Both the position numbers and the translations under genes were made by a program. Shown piece by piece: positions 13,238 to 20,893 of a stretch of 22,376 bases of DNA; the stretch's first letter is position 1; each line of letters starts with the position of its first letter. The stretch lies in contig CANQWZ010000014.1 of the NCBI GenBank assembly GCA_947627685.1, positions 1-22,376 of the forward strand, in the 5' to 3' direction. This DNA is from an uncultured Bacilli bacterium (lineage in GTDB: Bacteria > Bacillota_I > Bacilli_A > ML615J-28 > CAG-313). Below the pieces are notes generated by a model that ran no database searches, was not told where the DNA came from, and worked only from the letters and a program-made list of their open reading frames with translations.

Positions 13238-15554
13238 ATCACTTTTATTTCTAGGCCTTAGCTTTAGTTTATTTTTAGGAATTGTAAATAATAACGCTAA
13301 AGTTAAAGCTTATGATAGTATTGACGCAAGCGGTACTACAACTTGGACCAAATCAAGTGAAGAAATTAAAACCAAATATGGTCTATATTATTCACATATG
13401 ATTGGTAGGCCTACAACAGGCTCTACTGAAGGTAGTGAAAAAAATGTTAACTACTTTAGTATGAAAACAGATGGCACGACATCTAAATTAGTTACTTGGA
13501 TAATGCCTCAAGGAAATTCAGGGTTTGTTACTCAAAAACTTACCGAACTTGCGAAAGATTATGAAGCAAAACATCCAGGTTGGATTGTGCTTGCGGGAAT
13601 TAATGCTGACCAGTGGTATTATCAAACTAATGCAATTGGTCAAAAAGGAGGATATTTCTTTTTCCATAATCAAACATATTATCCTCTAACTGTTGATGGT
13701 CAAAATTTATTTACCATTAATCCACTTGGAGCTAGTTCAAAAGGTATTGGTATAACTAATAATGCAAATAATCCTTTTATTGATATTACGGGATCTACTA
13801 GCATTGAAATTCAACTTTATGATGAAAATGATAATTTAGTTGGAGCATATCCTGTTGATGGTTACAACCAAAACGCACAAAATGGTCAAACTATGGTTTG
13901 GAGTGGCCATGTTAATCATAATCTTTTAGGACAATTTTCTACTAAAAAAGCTGAGTCAACAAACGATTTATATATAATTGAAGATGCCGATCTTGCTTAT
14001 ATGAATAACTCTCGTGATTTTAATTATGATGGAACCATTTATAGCCCAGTTGATTCTTTTTATGGTAGAGGTACTATTAGTAAAATTGATAAAAGCATAA
14101 CCTTAGGAAAAGGACAATTTGCTATCGAAACAACTAATAGTGAATTACTTGCTAAGTTAAGTGTTGGCTTAAAAGTTATTGTTGAACAACAATATAGTCC
14201 ACAAGAAGCAAATAATGTTGAATCGGTTACAGGATATCATACAGTACAAGTTAAAAATGGTGAATACAAAGATTCTAATGCAGAGTATAATAAAACTAGT
14301 AAACCTAGATCAATCTTTGGTGTTAATGAAGATGGTAGCTATTTCTTAATGACAACAAGAAATATTGCTAGAAATGCCTCAGGTACCGTTCATACCGAAA
14401 CTAATGCTATCCTTAGTTATTATAATGCTTATACAGCATATCAAGATGATGGTGGCGGCTCTGTTACAGCGATCTATCGTAATGAATTTGATGGTTTTGA
14501 TCTTGTAAGTGATAGTAGTGATGGTGGAACAGAAGGTAGTCAAAGAAACATTTGTACAGGTTTATTCTTTGTTGTTCGCGATAGTGGTTTTGCAAGCTTA
14601 GAACAAAACGCTACAACGACTTCGGTAAAACTAACAAAAAAGAATAACGACTACGCTAAAGACATAACCGATGCTAAACTTACTATTAATGGTAAAGAAT
14701 ATTTATGTGAAAACGATGCTATTCAAATTAATGATTTAGAAGAAGGTAAAGAATATGTTGGAACGATGACTTATAAATATTTGGGTACTGATTGTAGTTC
14801 TATTGTATATGTTAAAACTAAGGAATATGAAGCAGGATTAAATTTCGAGGCTCTTTCACATGGCTTTAAAGTAACAAAAGTAGATAATGATGATACATAT
14901 AAAACCTTAAGTGCTACTATTAATATTGAAGGTAAGAGTTATGAACTTACTAGTGATTTTTTGGAAATAAAGGGCCTAGATTTAGACAAAAAATATACCA
15001 TTAATTATTCATATGTATATGAAAACACTAAAACCAAAGAGACCTACACTAAACAATCTATTGATTATACATATAAAACATTAGCATATGAAATTCCACA
15101 AATTCTTAATTTTGTAGTAACTCAAACCGGAAGCCGTTTACGAGTTGAGTATGAAATTGAAGACAATGGTGATAGGATCAAAGAAAAATATCTTTTATTT
15201 AATGATGAAAGAAAAGATTTAAATGATACAATGGGTATTGTAACATATAATAATTTAGACTTTGATAATAATCAATATCGCATAAAGCTTGTTGTTGTAT
15301 ATCAAAAGAGTTTTAAAGAAGATGGTACCTTAGAAAGTGAAGAACTTACCTTTGGTAAAGCAGAGTGCGTTCATGACTGGGAAGAAGCCACTTATGACCA
15401 TCCTAAAAGATGTAAAAAGTGTGGTATTACTGAAGGCGAGCCACTTAAAAAAGAAAAGAGTTGCAAGAGTTGCAAAAAAGATGCTATATTAAATATGATA
15501 AGTTTATCGTTCGTTTTTGGTAGTGCTATTATAATTTTTAGAAGAAGAAAGTAA
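13221..15554 (+). CDS. Secreted phosphodiester glycosidase (NAGPA-domain) surface protein
   Basis: 777 aa. Signal peptide 1-30 (KK, hydrophobic core, VKA/Y cleavage). The NAGPA-type domain (about 60-455) includes LAGINADQWY near residue 121, GYFFF, a RSIFGVNEDG strand and the core QDDGGGSVTA (D409, D410), followed by S-rich and RN motifs matching the family pattern LDGGGSxT...R. This family includes the enzyme that uncovers GlcNAc-1-phosphodiesters; bacterial members are thought to act on glycan phosphodiesters, substrate unknown here. Residues about 460-710 form three Fn3/Ig-like repeats. Then comes a Cys module (C716, C731, C734: HDWEEAT...CKKCG), a second C-x2-C (C748, C751), a membrane segment (755-773) and RRRK. 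There is no LPxTG. SD AAGGAGG fits ATG 13221, not ATG 13215. It is co-transcribed with the overlapping glycosyltransferase. Confidence 0.85.
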   Translation: MKKIIKSLLFLGLSFSLFLGIVNNNAKVKAYDSIDASGTTTWTKSSEEIKTKYGLYYSHMIGRPTTGSTEGSEKNVNYFSMKTDGTTSKLVTWIMPQGNSGFVTQKLTELAKDYEAKHPGWIVLAGINADQWYYQTNAIGQKGGYFFFHNQTYYPLTVDGQNLFTINPLGASSKGIGITNNANNPFIDITGSTSIEIQLYDENDNLVGAYPVDGYNQNAQNGQTMVWSGHVNHNLLGQFSTKKAESTNDLYIIEDADLAYMNNSRDFNYDGTIYSPVDSFYGRGTISKIDKSITLGKGQFAIETTNSELLAKLSVGLKVIVEQQYSPQEANNVESVTGYHTVQVKNGEYKDSNAEYNKTSKPRSIFGVNEDGSYFLMTTRNIARNASGTVHTETNAILSYYNAYTAYQDDGGGSVTAIYRNEFDGFDLVSDSSDGGTEGSQRNICTGLFFVVRDSGFASLEQNATTTSVKLTKKNNDYAKDITDAKLTINGKEYLCENDAIQINDLEEGKEYVGTMTYKYLGTDCSSIVYVKTKEYEAGLNFEALSHGFKVTKVDNDDTYKTLSATINIEGKSYELTSDFLEIKGLDLDKKYTINYSYVYENTKTKETYTKQSIDYTYKTLAYEIPQILNFVVTQTGSRLRVEYEIEDNGDRIKEKYLLFNDERKDLNDTMGIVTYNNLDFDNNQYRIKLVVVYQKSFKEDGTLESEELTFGKAECVHDWEEATYDHPKRCKKCGITEGEPLKKEKSCKSCKKDAILNMISLSFVFGSAIIIFRRRK

Positions 15555-15563
15555 ATTAAAAAA

Positions 15564-15592
15564 AGTCAAAGCTTTATGCTTTGATTTTTTTT
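15564..15592 (+). terminator. Terminator of the surface operon
   Basis: AGTCAAAGC (15564-15572) pairs with GCTTTGATT (15578-15586, one G-U) around TTTAT; the T-run extends to 15592. The following 15593-15671 shows nothing recognisable beyond A-rich DNA. Confidence 0.85.
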
Positions 15593-15671
15593 GGTTTAGG
15601 AAAAAATTGTATAGTAAATGCTTTGATGAAGGAAAGAAAGATTAAAAAAGTATGAAAAAAAATGCAAGATA

Positions 15672-15700
15672 TTTGCAATTAAACCAAAAATAGGTATAAT
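15672..15700 (+). promoter_or_regulatory. Promoter of the S10 ribosomal operon
   Basis: TTTGCA/TTGCAA at 15672-15678 and TATAAT at 15695-15700, spacer 16-17 bp. A short inverted repeat TGCAA-N5-TTGCA (15663-15677) overlaps the -35. It is the only good promoter in the gap before rpsJ. Confidence 0.75.
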
Positions 15701-15706
15701 ATATAA

Positions 15707-15828
15707 GGCTAAAAGAAAGGCTGTGATATGCGAGGTTGCTGGCACACATGGAAGAGTTGTCGCCATGTGTATGGTCAGGGAATTTGCATGGAGCTATTAG
15801 CTTATACAATCAAGCTAGGAGGATAAAA
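15707..15828 (+). promoter_or_regulatory. Structured 5' leader of the S10 operon
   Basis: About 120 nt of leader without a convincing reading frame. A strong hairpin has ACACATGG (15744-15751) paired with CCATGTGT (15763-15770), loop of 11 nt, extended below a 3-nt bulge by CTGGC (15739-15743) with GTCAG (15774-15778). It is preceded by ATATGCGAGGTTG. A second hairpin, TAGCTT (15798-15803) / AAGCTA (15812-15817), directly abuts the SD GGAGG (15818-15822). The ATGCGAGGTTG block resembles what I recall from leaders before rpsJ in other Firmicutes, suggesting autoregulation. The ligand is not established from sequence. Confidence 0.6.
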
Positions 15829-16137
15829 ATGGCAAAAGAAAAAAAATTAAGAATAAGATTATTATCTTATGATCACAGATTACTTGATGAATCTGCGAAA
15901 AAAATTGTAGAAGCGTGCAAAAGAACTGGTGCAAAAGTATCTGGTCCTATTCCACTACCTACAGAAAAGGAAGTATTTACAATTATCCGTTCACCTCATA
16001 AAGACAAAGATAGTCGTGAACAATTTGAAAGACGTACTCATAAACGTTTAATTGATATTGCAAATATGACTCCTAAAACAATGGATGCGTTAGTTCATTT
16101 AGAACTTCCATCTGGTGTCGATATCGTTTTAAAATAA
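15829..16137 (+). CDS. rpsJ: 30S ribosomal protein S10
   Basis: Small-subunit head protein and, as NusE, a partner of NusB in antitermination. It is 102 aa, the usual length, starting MAKEKKLRIRLLSYDHRLLD with the loop PIPLPTEKEVFTIIRSPHKDKDSREQFERRTHKR. The open frame extends upstream to ATG 15736, but those 31 codons run through the leader hairpins; SD GGAGG (15818-15822) lies 6 nt before ATG 15829, the correct start. First gene of the operon. Confidence 0.97.
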   Translation: MAKEKKLRIRLLSYDHRLLDESAKKIVEACKRTGAKVSGPIPLPTEKEVFTIIRSPHKDKDSREQFERRTHKRLIDIANMTPKTMDALVHLELPSGVDIVLK

Positions 16138-16159
16138 ATTTGAGAAGGAGGAAATGCTC

Positions 16160-16819
16160 ATGGCCAAAGGAATCTTAGGTAAAAAAATCGGAATGACACA
16201 AATTTTTACTGAAACGGGCGCTTTAATCCCTGTTACAGTAATTGAAGTAACTCCGAACGTTGTATTACAAAAAAAGACTGTAGAAACTGATGGTTACGCT
16301 GCTGTACAACTTGGTTACGCTGATAAAAAAGAAAAATTAGCAAACAAAGCTGAAAAAGGACATGTAGCGAAATCACAAACAGCCCCTAAGCGCTTCATTA
16401 AAGAAATCGCTGGGGAAGAAATGCTAGCGTTCGAAGTTGGACAAGAGGTTAAAGGAAATATTTTTGTTGAAGGTGAATTAGTTGATGTAACTGGTACTTC
16501 TAAAGGTAAAGGTTACCAAGGTGTAATCAAACGTTGGAACTATCATTTAGGTCCTGCTGCTCATGGATCTGGATATCATCGTGGTACTGGTTCAATGGGT
16601 TCAATTCAACCTGCTCGTATTAAACCAGGTAAGAAATTACCAGGTAGAATGGGCGGACAAACAAAAACAGTTCAAAACTTAGTTTTTGTTAAATATGATG
16701 CTGAAAATAATGTAATTCTAATTAAGGGTAATGTACCTGGAGCTAAAAATTCATTTGTCGTAGTACAAAATGCAGTAAAGGCTAAAAAACCAGAAATTAA
16801 CCCTGAAGCATTAGCATAA
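16160..16819 (+). CDS. rplC: 50S ribosomal protein L3
   Basis: Early-assembly 23S rRNA-binding protein whose long loop reaches toward the peptidyl-transferase centre; 219 aa. It starts MAKGILGKKIGMTQIF, and the loop motif HGSGYHRGTGSMG is followed by PGKKLPGRMGG. Two in-frame ATGs exist: 16154 is 2 nt from the SD AAGGAGG (16145-16151), 16160 is 8 nt away and matches the family start, so 16160 is used. The C-terminus ends in a short Lys/Pro/Glu tail. Confidence 0.97.
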   Translation: MAKGILGKKIGMTQIFTETGALIPVTVIEVTPNVVLQKKTVETDGYAAVQLGYADKKEKLANKAEKGHVAKSQTAPKRFIKEIAGEEMLAFEVGQEVKGNIFVEGELVDVTGTSKGKGYQGVIKRWNYHLGPAAHGSGYHRGTGSMGSIQPARIKPGKKLPGRMGGQTKTVQNLVFVKYDAENNVILIKGNVPGAKNSFVVVQNAVKAKKPEINPEALA

Positions 16820-16836
16820 GGAAAGGAGAAAAACAC

Positions 16837-17463
16837 ATGCCAAAAGTTGTATTATATAACCAAAGTGGTTCACAAGTTGGTGAAGTTGTATTAAATGATA
16901 ATGTTTTTGGAGTTGAAGATAATCAACAAGCAATTTTTGATACAGTTATTGCAGAACGTGCAGCGATGCGTCAAGGTACACAAAAAGCTAAAACGCGTTC
17001 TGAAGTAAGTGGTGGTGGTCGTAAACCTTGGCGTCAAAAAGGTACTGGTCGTGCAAGACAAGGATCAATTCGTTCTCCACAATGGCGTGGTGGTGGTGTA
17101 GTATTTGCCCCAACTCCAAGATCTCATGCAATCAAAGTTAACAAAAAAGTTGTTAGACTTGCAATGCGTTGTGCTTTAAGTACAAAGGTTCGTGAAAATA
17201 GTATTGTTGTTTTAGATCAAATCACTCTTGATACATTTAAAACTAAAGGCTTATTAGAAGTCTTAAAAGCATTTAATTTAAAAGATCAAAAAGTAGTTTT
17301 AGTTCTTGAAGATGAAAATGGTAATGTTGAACTTGCTGGACGCAATCTTCCAAATGTTTTAGTAAGTGTTTATAACCATGTTTCAGTATATCAAATGATG
17401 AACGCTAAAAATTTAGTAATCACTAAAGCTGCTGTAGAAAAATTTGAGGAGGTTCTTAAATAA
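16837..17463 (+). CDS. rplD: 50S ribosomal protein L4
   Basis: Lines the nascent-peptide exit tunnel through its long internal loop; in E. coli it also represses the S10 operon through the leader. 208 aa. The loop is recognisable at about residues 46-85: KTRSEVSGGGRKPWRQKGTG, then RARQGSIRSPQWRGGGVVF. Its C-terminal globular part carries NLPNVLVSVYNHVSVYQMMN. The TAA stop shares its last A with the L23 start (TAATG), so translation is probably coupled. Confidence 0.97.
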   Translation: MPKVVLYNQSGSQVGEVVLNDNVFGVEDNQQAIFDTVIAERAAMRQGTQKAKTRSEVSGGGRKPWRQKGTGRARQGSIRSPQWRGGGVVFAPTPRSHAIKVNKKVVRLAMRCALSTKVRENSIVVLDQITLDTFKTKGLLEVLKAFNLKDQKVVLVLEDENGNVELAGRNLPNVLVSVYNHVSVYQMMNAKNLVITKAAVEKFEEVLK

Positions 17464-17747
17464 TGAAATCAGCTTATGATATTATTAAAAGACCAATCAT
17501 TACTGAAAAAACAAGTGGCTTAGTTGATAAACTTCAATATACTTTTGAAGTAGCTAAAGATGCTAACAAAATCGAAATCAAAAAAGCTATAGAAGAAATT
17601 TTCAATGTTAAAGTTACTGATGTTAGAACAATTAATGTTCATCGTAAAGCAAAAAGATTACAAAGATATGAAGGCTATAAAGCAGCTTACAAAAAAGCAA
17701 TTGTAAGACTTGAAAAAGGTCAATCTATCGATGTATTCGAAGTATAG
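17463..17747 (+). CDS. rplW: 50S ribosomal protein L23
   Basis: Exit-tunnel rim protein, docking site for trigger factor and SRP; 94 aa. Recognised by YDIIKRPIITEKTSGL, VAKDANKIEIKKAIEEIFNVKV, and the C-terminal AYKKAIVRLEKGQSIDVFE. The SD GAGGAGG lies within the last codons of rplD. Stop TAG. Confidence 0.97.
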   Translation: MKSAYDIIKRPIITEKTSGLVDKLQYTFEVAKDANKIEIKKAIEEIFNVKVTDVRTINVHRKAKRLQRYEGYKAAYKKAIVRLEKGQSIDVFEV

Positions 17748-17764
17748 TAAAGGAGGAAGAAAAT

Positions 17765-18598
17765 ATGGCTATTAGAAATTATAAACCTACCACTAATGGT
17801 AGAAGAAATATGACAGTTTTAGTTTATGATGAAATAACAACTGATAAACCCGAAAAGAGCCTTCTAGTTCCTCTAAATAAAAAAGCAGGTCGTAATGCTC
17901 AAGGTGTAATCACTGTTCGTCATAAAGGCGGTGCTGAAAAAAGAAAATATCGTATCATCGATTTTAAACGTAACAAAGATAATATTCCTGCTGTTGTTAA
18001 GACAATTGAATATGATCCAAATAGAAGCGCCAATATCGCACTTGTTGCTTATGAAGATGGTGAAAAACGTTATATCTTAGCACCTAAAGATTTAAAAGTT
18101 GGACAAAAAATTATGTCTGGTGAAAATGTTGATATTACAGTAGGAAATACGCTTCCTATTGCAAATATTCCTGTTGGTACAACCATTCATAATATTGAAC
18201 TTCATCCAGGTCATGGTGGACAACTTGTAAGAGCAGCTGGTGCTACTGCCCAAATTCTAGGACGTGAAGAACGATATGTTTTAGTACGTCTTGGTAGTGG
18301 TGAAGTAAGACGTATCTTAAATGAATGCCGTGCTACTATTGGTATCGTTGGTAATTTAGATTATTCACTTGTTAATATTGGTAAAGCTGGTCGTAAACGT
18401 CATATGGGTATTCGCCCAACCGTTCGTGGATCAGTTATGAACCCAAATGATCACCCTCATGGTGGTGGTGAAGGACGTCAACCAATTGGACGTAAAGCGC
18501 CAATGACTCCTTGGGGTAAAATTGCTCTTGGTCTTAAAACCAGAAAAACAAAAAATAAAACAGATAGACTTATTGTCCGTCGTAGAAATGATAAGTAG
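17765..18598 (+). CDS. rplB: 50S ribosomal protein L2
   Basis: Large, conserved 23S rRNA-binding protein needed for subunit association and peptidyl transfer; 277 aa. It starts MAIRNYKPTTNGRRNMTV. The hallmark NPNDHPHGGGEGR contains the His next to the peptidyl-transferase centre, followed by PMTPWGK and a basic tail. The TAG stop runs directly into the S19 SD (TAGGAGG). Confidence 0.98.
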   Translation: MAIRNYKPTTNGRRNMTVLVYDEITTDKPEKSLLVPLNKKAGRNAQGVITVRHKGGAEKRKYRIIDFKRNKDNIPAVVKTIEYDPNRSANIALVAYEDGEKRYILAPKDLKVGQKIMSGENVDITVGNTLPIANIPVGTTIHNIELHPGHGGQLVRAAGATAQILGREERYVLVRLGSGEVRRILNECRATIGIVGNLDYSLVNIGKAGRKRHMGIRPTVRGSVMNPNDHPHGGGEGRQPIGRKAPMTPWGKIALGLKTRKTKNKTDRLIVRRRNDK

Positions 18599-18612
18599 GA
18601 GGAACCAAATAT

Positions 18613-18891
18613 ATGTCACGTTCAGTTAAAAAAGGTCCTTTTATTGATGAACATTTAATGAAAAAAGTTGTTGCATTAAATGAAAGCAATCAAAAGAAGG
18701 TTATTCAAACTTGGTCAAGAAGATCAACTATTTTCCCTGAATTTGTTGGACACACAGTAGCAGTTCATAACGGTAGAGAACATATACCTGTTTATATAAC
18801 TGAAGATATGGTAGGTCATAAATTTGGTGAATTTGCACCTACTAGAACTTATCGTGGTCACGGCAAAGATAAGAAAGTTGCTAAGAAGTAG
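18613..18891 (+). CDS. rpsS: 30S ribosomal protein S19
   Basis: Head protein that contacts the A-site finger and, with S13, bridges to the 50S; 92 aa. Starts MSRSVKKGPFIDEHLMKKV, with TWSRRSTIFPEFVGHTVAVHNG and the C-terminal HKFGEFAPTRTYRGH. Stop TAG, adjoining the L22 SD. Confidence 0.98.
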   Translation: MSRSVKKGPFIDEHLMKKVVALNESNQKKVIQTWSRRSTIFPEFVGHTVAVHNGREHIPVYITEDMVGHKFGEFAPTRTYRGHGKDKKVAKK

Positions 18892-18902
18892 AGGTGAGTA
18901 AT

Positions 18903-19241
18903 ATGGCAGAAGCAAAAGCAATGGCAAAATCAGTTAGAGTATCACCTCGAAAAGCAAGACTTGTAGTCGACTTAATTCGTGGTAAAAAAGTTGGTCAAGC
19001 AGTAGGTATTTTACATACAACTAAAAGTACTGCAACCGAACCAATCTTAAAAGTATTAAATTCAGCAGTTGCAAATGCAGACCATAACTATGGTATGGAT
19101 GTAAATGAACTTGTTGTAAAAGAAATTTATGTTAACGAAGGCGCAACCCTTAAACGTATGAGAGCTCGTGCAAAGGGAAGCGGTAATAGAATTTTAAAAA
19201 GAACGAGCCACATTACAGTTGTAGTGGCAGATAACAACTAG
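18903..19241 (+). CDS. rplV: 50S ribosomal protein L22
   Basis: Forms the exit-tunnel constriction with L4; 112 aa. VRVSPRKARLVVDLIRGK at the N-terminus and the tunnel hairpin ATLKRMRARAKGSGNRI followed by KRTSHITVVV. An in-frame GTG at 18894 exists, but it belongs to the SD GAGGTGA (18891-18897); ATG 18903 gives the family-like start MAEAKA. Stop TAG. Confidence 0.96.
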   Translation: MAEAKAMAKSVRVSPRKARLVVDLIRGKKVGQAVGILHTTKSTATEPILKVLNSAVANADHNYGMDVNELVVKEIYVNEGATLKRMRARAKGSGNRILKRTSHITVVVADNN

Positions 19242-19255
19242 GAAGGAGGAAACAT

Positions 19256-19927
19256 ATGGGTCAAAAGGTAAGTCCAGTTGGTTTAAGAATCGGAATTATT
19301 CGTGAATGGGATGCTAAATGGTATGCCCCTAAAGGCAAAGTAGCTGATTTACTACACGAAGATTTAAAAGTTCGTGCATTTCTAAATGATTTTTATAAAG
19401 CAGCATACATCTCAAGAATTGAAATTAAACGTACAGGAAAAAGAGTAATTGTTACTATTCATGCCGGTAAACCTGGTCTTGTAATTGGTTCTCAAGGCTC
19501 AAAGAAAAATGAAGCCGTAAAACAATTAGAAAAAATTACAGGTAAAAATGTTTTCCTAACCGTTGTTGAAGTTAAACAAGCAGAATCAGATAAAGATGCT
19601 AGAATTGTAGCACGTAAGATGGCTGAAGAATTAGAAAATCGTGCCTCATTTAGACGTGTACAAAAAATGGCTATTCAAAAAGCTTTAAAAGCTGGTGCTA
19701 AAGGAATCAAAACAAAAGTTTCAGGACGTCTTGGTGGCGCTGAAATTGCACGTAGTGAATGGTATTCAGAAGGTAGTGTACCTCTACATACTTTCCGTGC
19801 TAATATTGATTATGCAACAGCAGAAGCTTCTACTACTTATGGAAAACTTGGTGTAAAGGTTTGGATTAATAAAGGTGAAGTATTACCTGCAGCTAAAAAA
19901 ACTGTACCAAGTAAGGAGGCTAAATAA
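19256..19927 (+). CDS. rpsC: 30S ribosomal protein S3
   Basis: Head protein at the mRNA entry channel, part of the ribosomal helicase; 223 aa. Starts MGQKVSPVGLRIGIIREWD. The KH domain has G-x-x-G as GSQG in GLVIGSQGSKKNEA, where GxGG-type versions are commoner. The C-terminal domain shows SGRLGGAEIARSEW and GKLGVKVWINKGEVLP. The SD GGAGG is well placed. Its last codons contain the L16 SD. Confidence 0.97.
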   Translation: MGQKVSPVGLRIGIIREWDAKWYAPKGKVADLLHEDLKVRAFLNDFYKAAYISRIEIKRTGKRVIVTIHAGKPGLVIGSQGSKKNEAVKQLEKITGKNVFLTVVEVKQAESDKDARIVARKMAEELENRASFRRVQKMAIQKALKAGAKGIKTKVSGRLGGAEIARSEWYSEGSVPLHTFRANIDYATAEASTTYGKLGVKVWINKGEVLPAAKKTVPSKEAK

Positions 19928-19929
19928 TT

Positions 19930-20349
19930 ATGTTAATGCCTAAAAGAACAAAATATCGTCGTCCTCATCGTGTAAGTTACGAAGGCAAAGCTAAAGGTGG
20001 AAGAACTATTACATTTGGTGAATTTGGTCTTCAATCTTTAGAAGGTGCTTGGATTACCGATCGCCAAATTGAAGCCGCTCGTATTGCGATGACTCGTTAT
20101 ATGAAACGTGATGGTAAAGTTTGGATTAAAATTTTCCCTCACAATATTAGAACTAAAAAACCGCTAGAAGTTCGTATGGGTTCTGGTAAAGGTGCTCCAG
20201 ACGGCTATGTAGCAGTTGTAAAAGATGGCACAATTATGTTTGAAATTGGTGGTGTATCTGAAGAAATTGCTCGTGAAGCATTAAGACTTGCAGCACACAA
20301 ACTTCCAGTTAAAACTAAATTTGTAGCTAAAGAAAGTGGTGATCGTTAA
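19930..20349 (+). CDS. rplP: 50S ribosomal protein L16
   Basis: Binds 23S rRNA near the A-site tRNA; 139 aa. Starts MLMPKRTKYRRPHRV, the usual Firmicutes N-terminus, which supports ATG 19930 over ATG 19936; SD AAGGAGG (19913-19919) is 10 nt away. Internal hallmarks are FGEFGLQSLEGAWITDRQIEAAR, IFPHN and RMGSGKGAPDGYVAVVK. Stop and L29 start share TAATG. Confidence 0.97.
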   Translation: MLMPKRTKYRRPHRVSYEGKAKGGRTITFGEFGLQSLEGAWITDRQIEAARIAMTRYMKRDGKVWIKIFPHNIRTKKPLEVRMGSGKGAPDGYVAVVKDGTIMFEIGGVSEEIAREALRLAAHKLPVKTKFVAKESGDR

Positions 20350-20606
20350 TGGCAGCTAAAGAGAAAAAAGTAAAAGTTGATAAAAAACTTGCAAAAAAGA
20401 TTGCGGAAAAGAAAACACCAGCTGGTAAACTTCGCGATTTAAGTGATTCTGAAATCCAAACTAAAATTAACGAATTAAAACAAGAATTATTCAATTTACG
20501 TTTCCAAGCAGAAGTAGGAAAATTAGAAAACACTGCTGAGCTTAAGAAAGTAAAAAAAGAAATTGCTAGATGCTATACCGTTCTAACAGAACGTGAGGCT
20601 AAGTAG
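20349..20606 (+). CDS. rpmC: 50S ribosomal protein L29 with Lys-rich N-terminal extension
   Basis: Helical exit-tunnel protein, part of the docking platform for trigger factor and SRP. The core, LRDLSDSEIQTKINELKQELFNLRFQ onward (about residues 28-85), is a normal L29. The first 26 or so residues (EKKVKVDKKLAKKIAEKK) are an added, strongly basic helix, making the protein 85 aa rather than the usual 60-70. No in-frame ATG, GTG or TTG with an SD lies between the ATG and the core, so the extension appears genuine. The upstream SD is weak (GGTGAT) and the start overlaps the L16 stop, consistent with coupling. Confidence 0.95.
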   Translation: MAAKEKKVKVDKKLAKKIAEKKTPAGKLRDLSDSEIQTKINELKQELFNLRFQAEVGKLENTAELKKVKKEIARCYTVLTEREAK

Positions 20607-20618
20607 TGGAGGTGTACG

Positions 20619-20879
20619 ATGGAAAGAAATAGTCGTAAAGTTTATGTAGGTAAAGTTGTTTCTGCTAAAAACGAAAAAACAATTACCGTTTTAGTTGAAA
20701 CATATAGAAAACATCCATTATATGGTAAAAGAGTAAAATATTCAAAGAAATTTAGAGCTCATGATGAACTAAATACTGCTAAAGAAGGAGATATTGTAGA
20801 AATTATGGAAACTCGTCCTCTTTCTGCAACCAAACGCTACCGTTTAGTGAAGATAGTTCAAGAAGCTGTAATTATTTAA
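20619..20879 (+). CDS. rpsQ: 30S ribosomal protein S17
   Basis: Primary 16S rRNA-binding protein with an OB fold; 86 aa. MERNSRKVYVGKVVSAKNEKT, then ETYRKHPLYGKRVKYSKKF and HDELNTAKEGDIVEIMETRPLS are diagnostic. SD GGAGGTG upstream adjoins the L29 stop. Confidence 0.98.
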   Translation: MERNSRKVYVGKVVSAKNEKTITVLVETYRKHPLYGKRVKYSKKFRAHDELNTAKEGDIVEIMETRPLSATKRYRLVKIVQEAVII

Positions 20880-20893
20880 TCAGGAGGTAACTT

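Noticed and set aside
15576..15627. 10-bp direct repeat ATGCTTTGAT (15576-15585 and 15618-15627)
   Set aside because: Only two copies, one being part of a terminator stem; no sign of a repeat family or a mobile-element scar.
15736..15828. 31-codon extension of rpsJ, or an upstream leader peptide, starting at ATG 15736
   Set aside because: It runs through the conserved leader hairpins, has no SD, and rpsJ has a strong SD at the canonical start.
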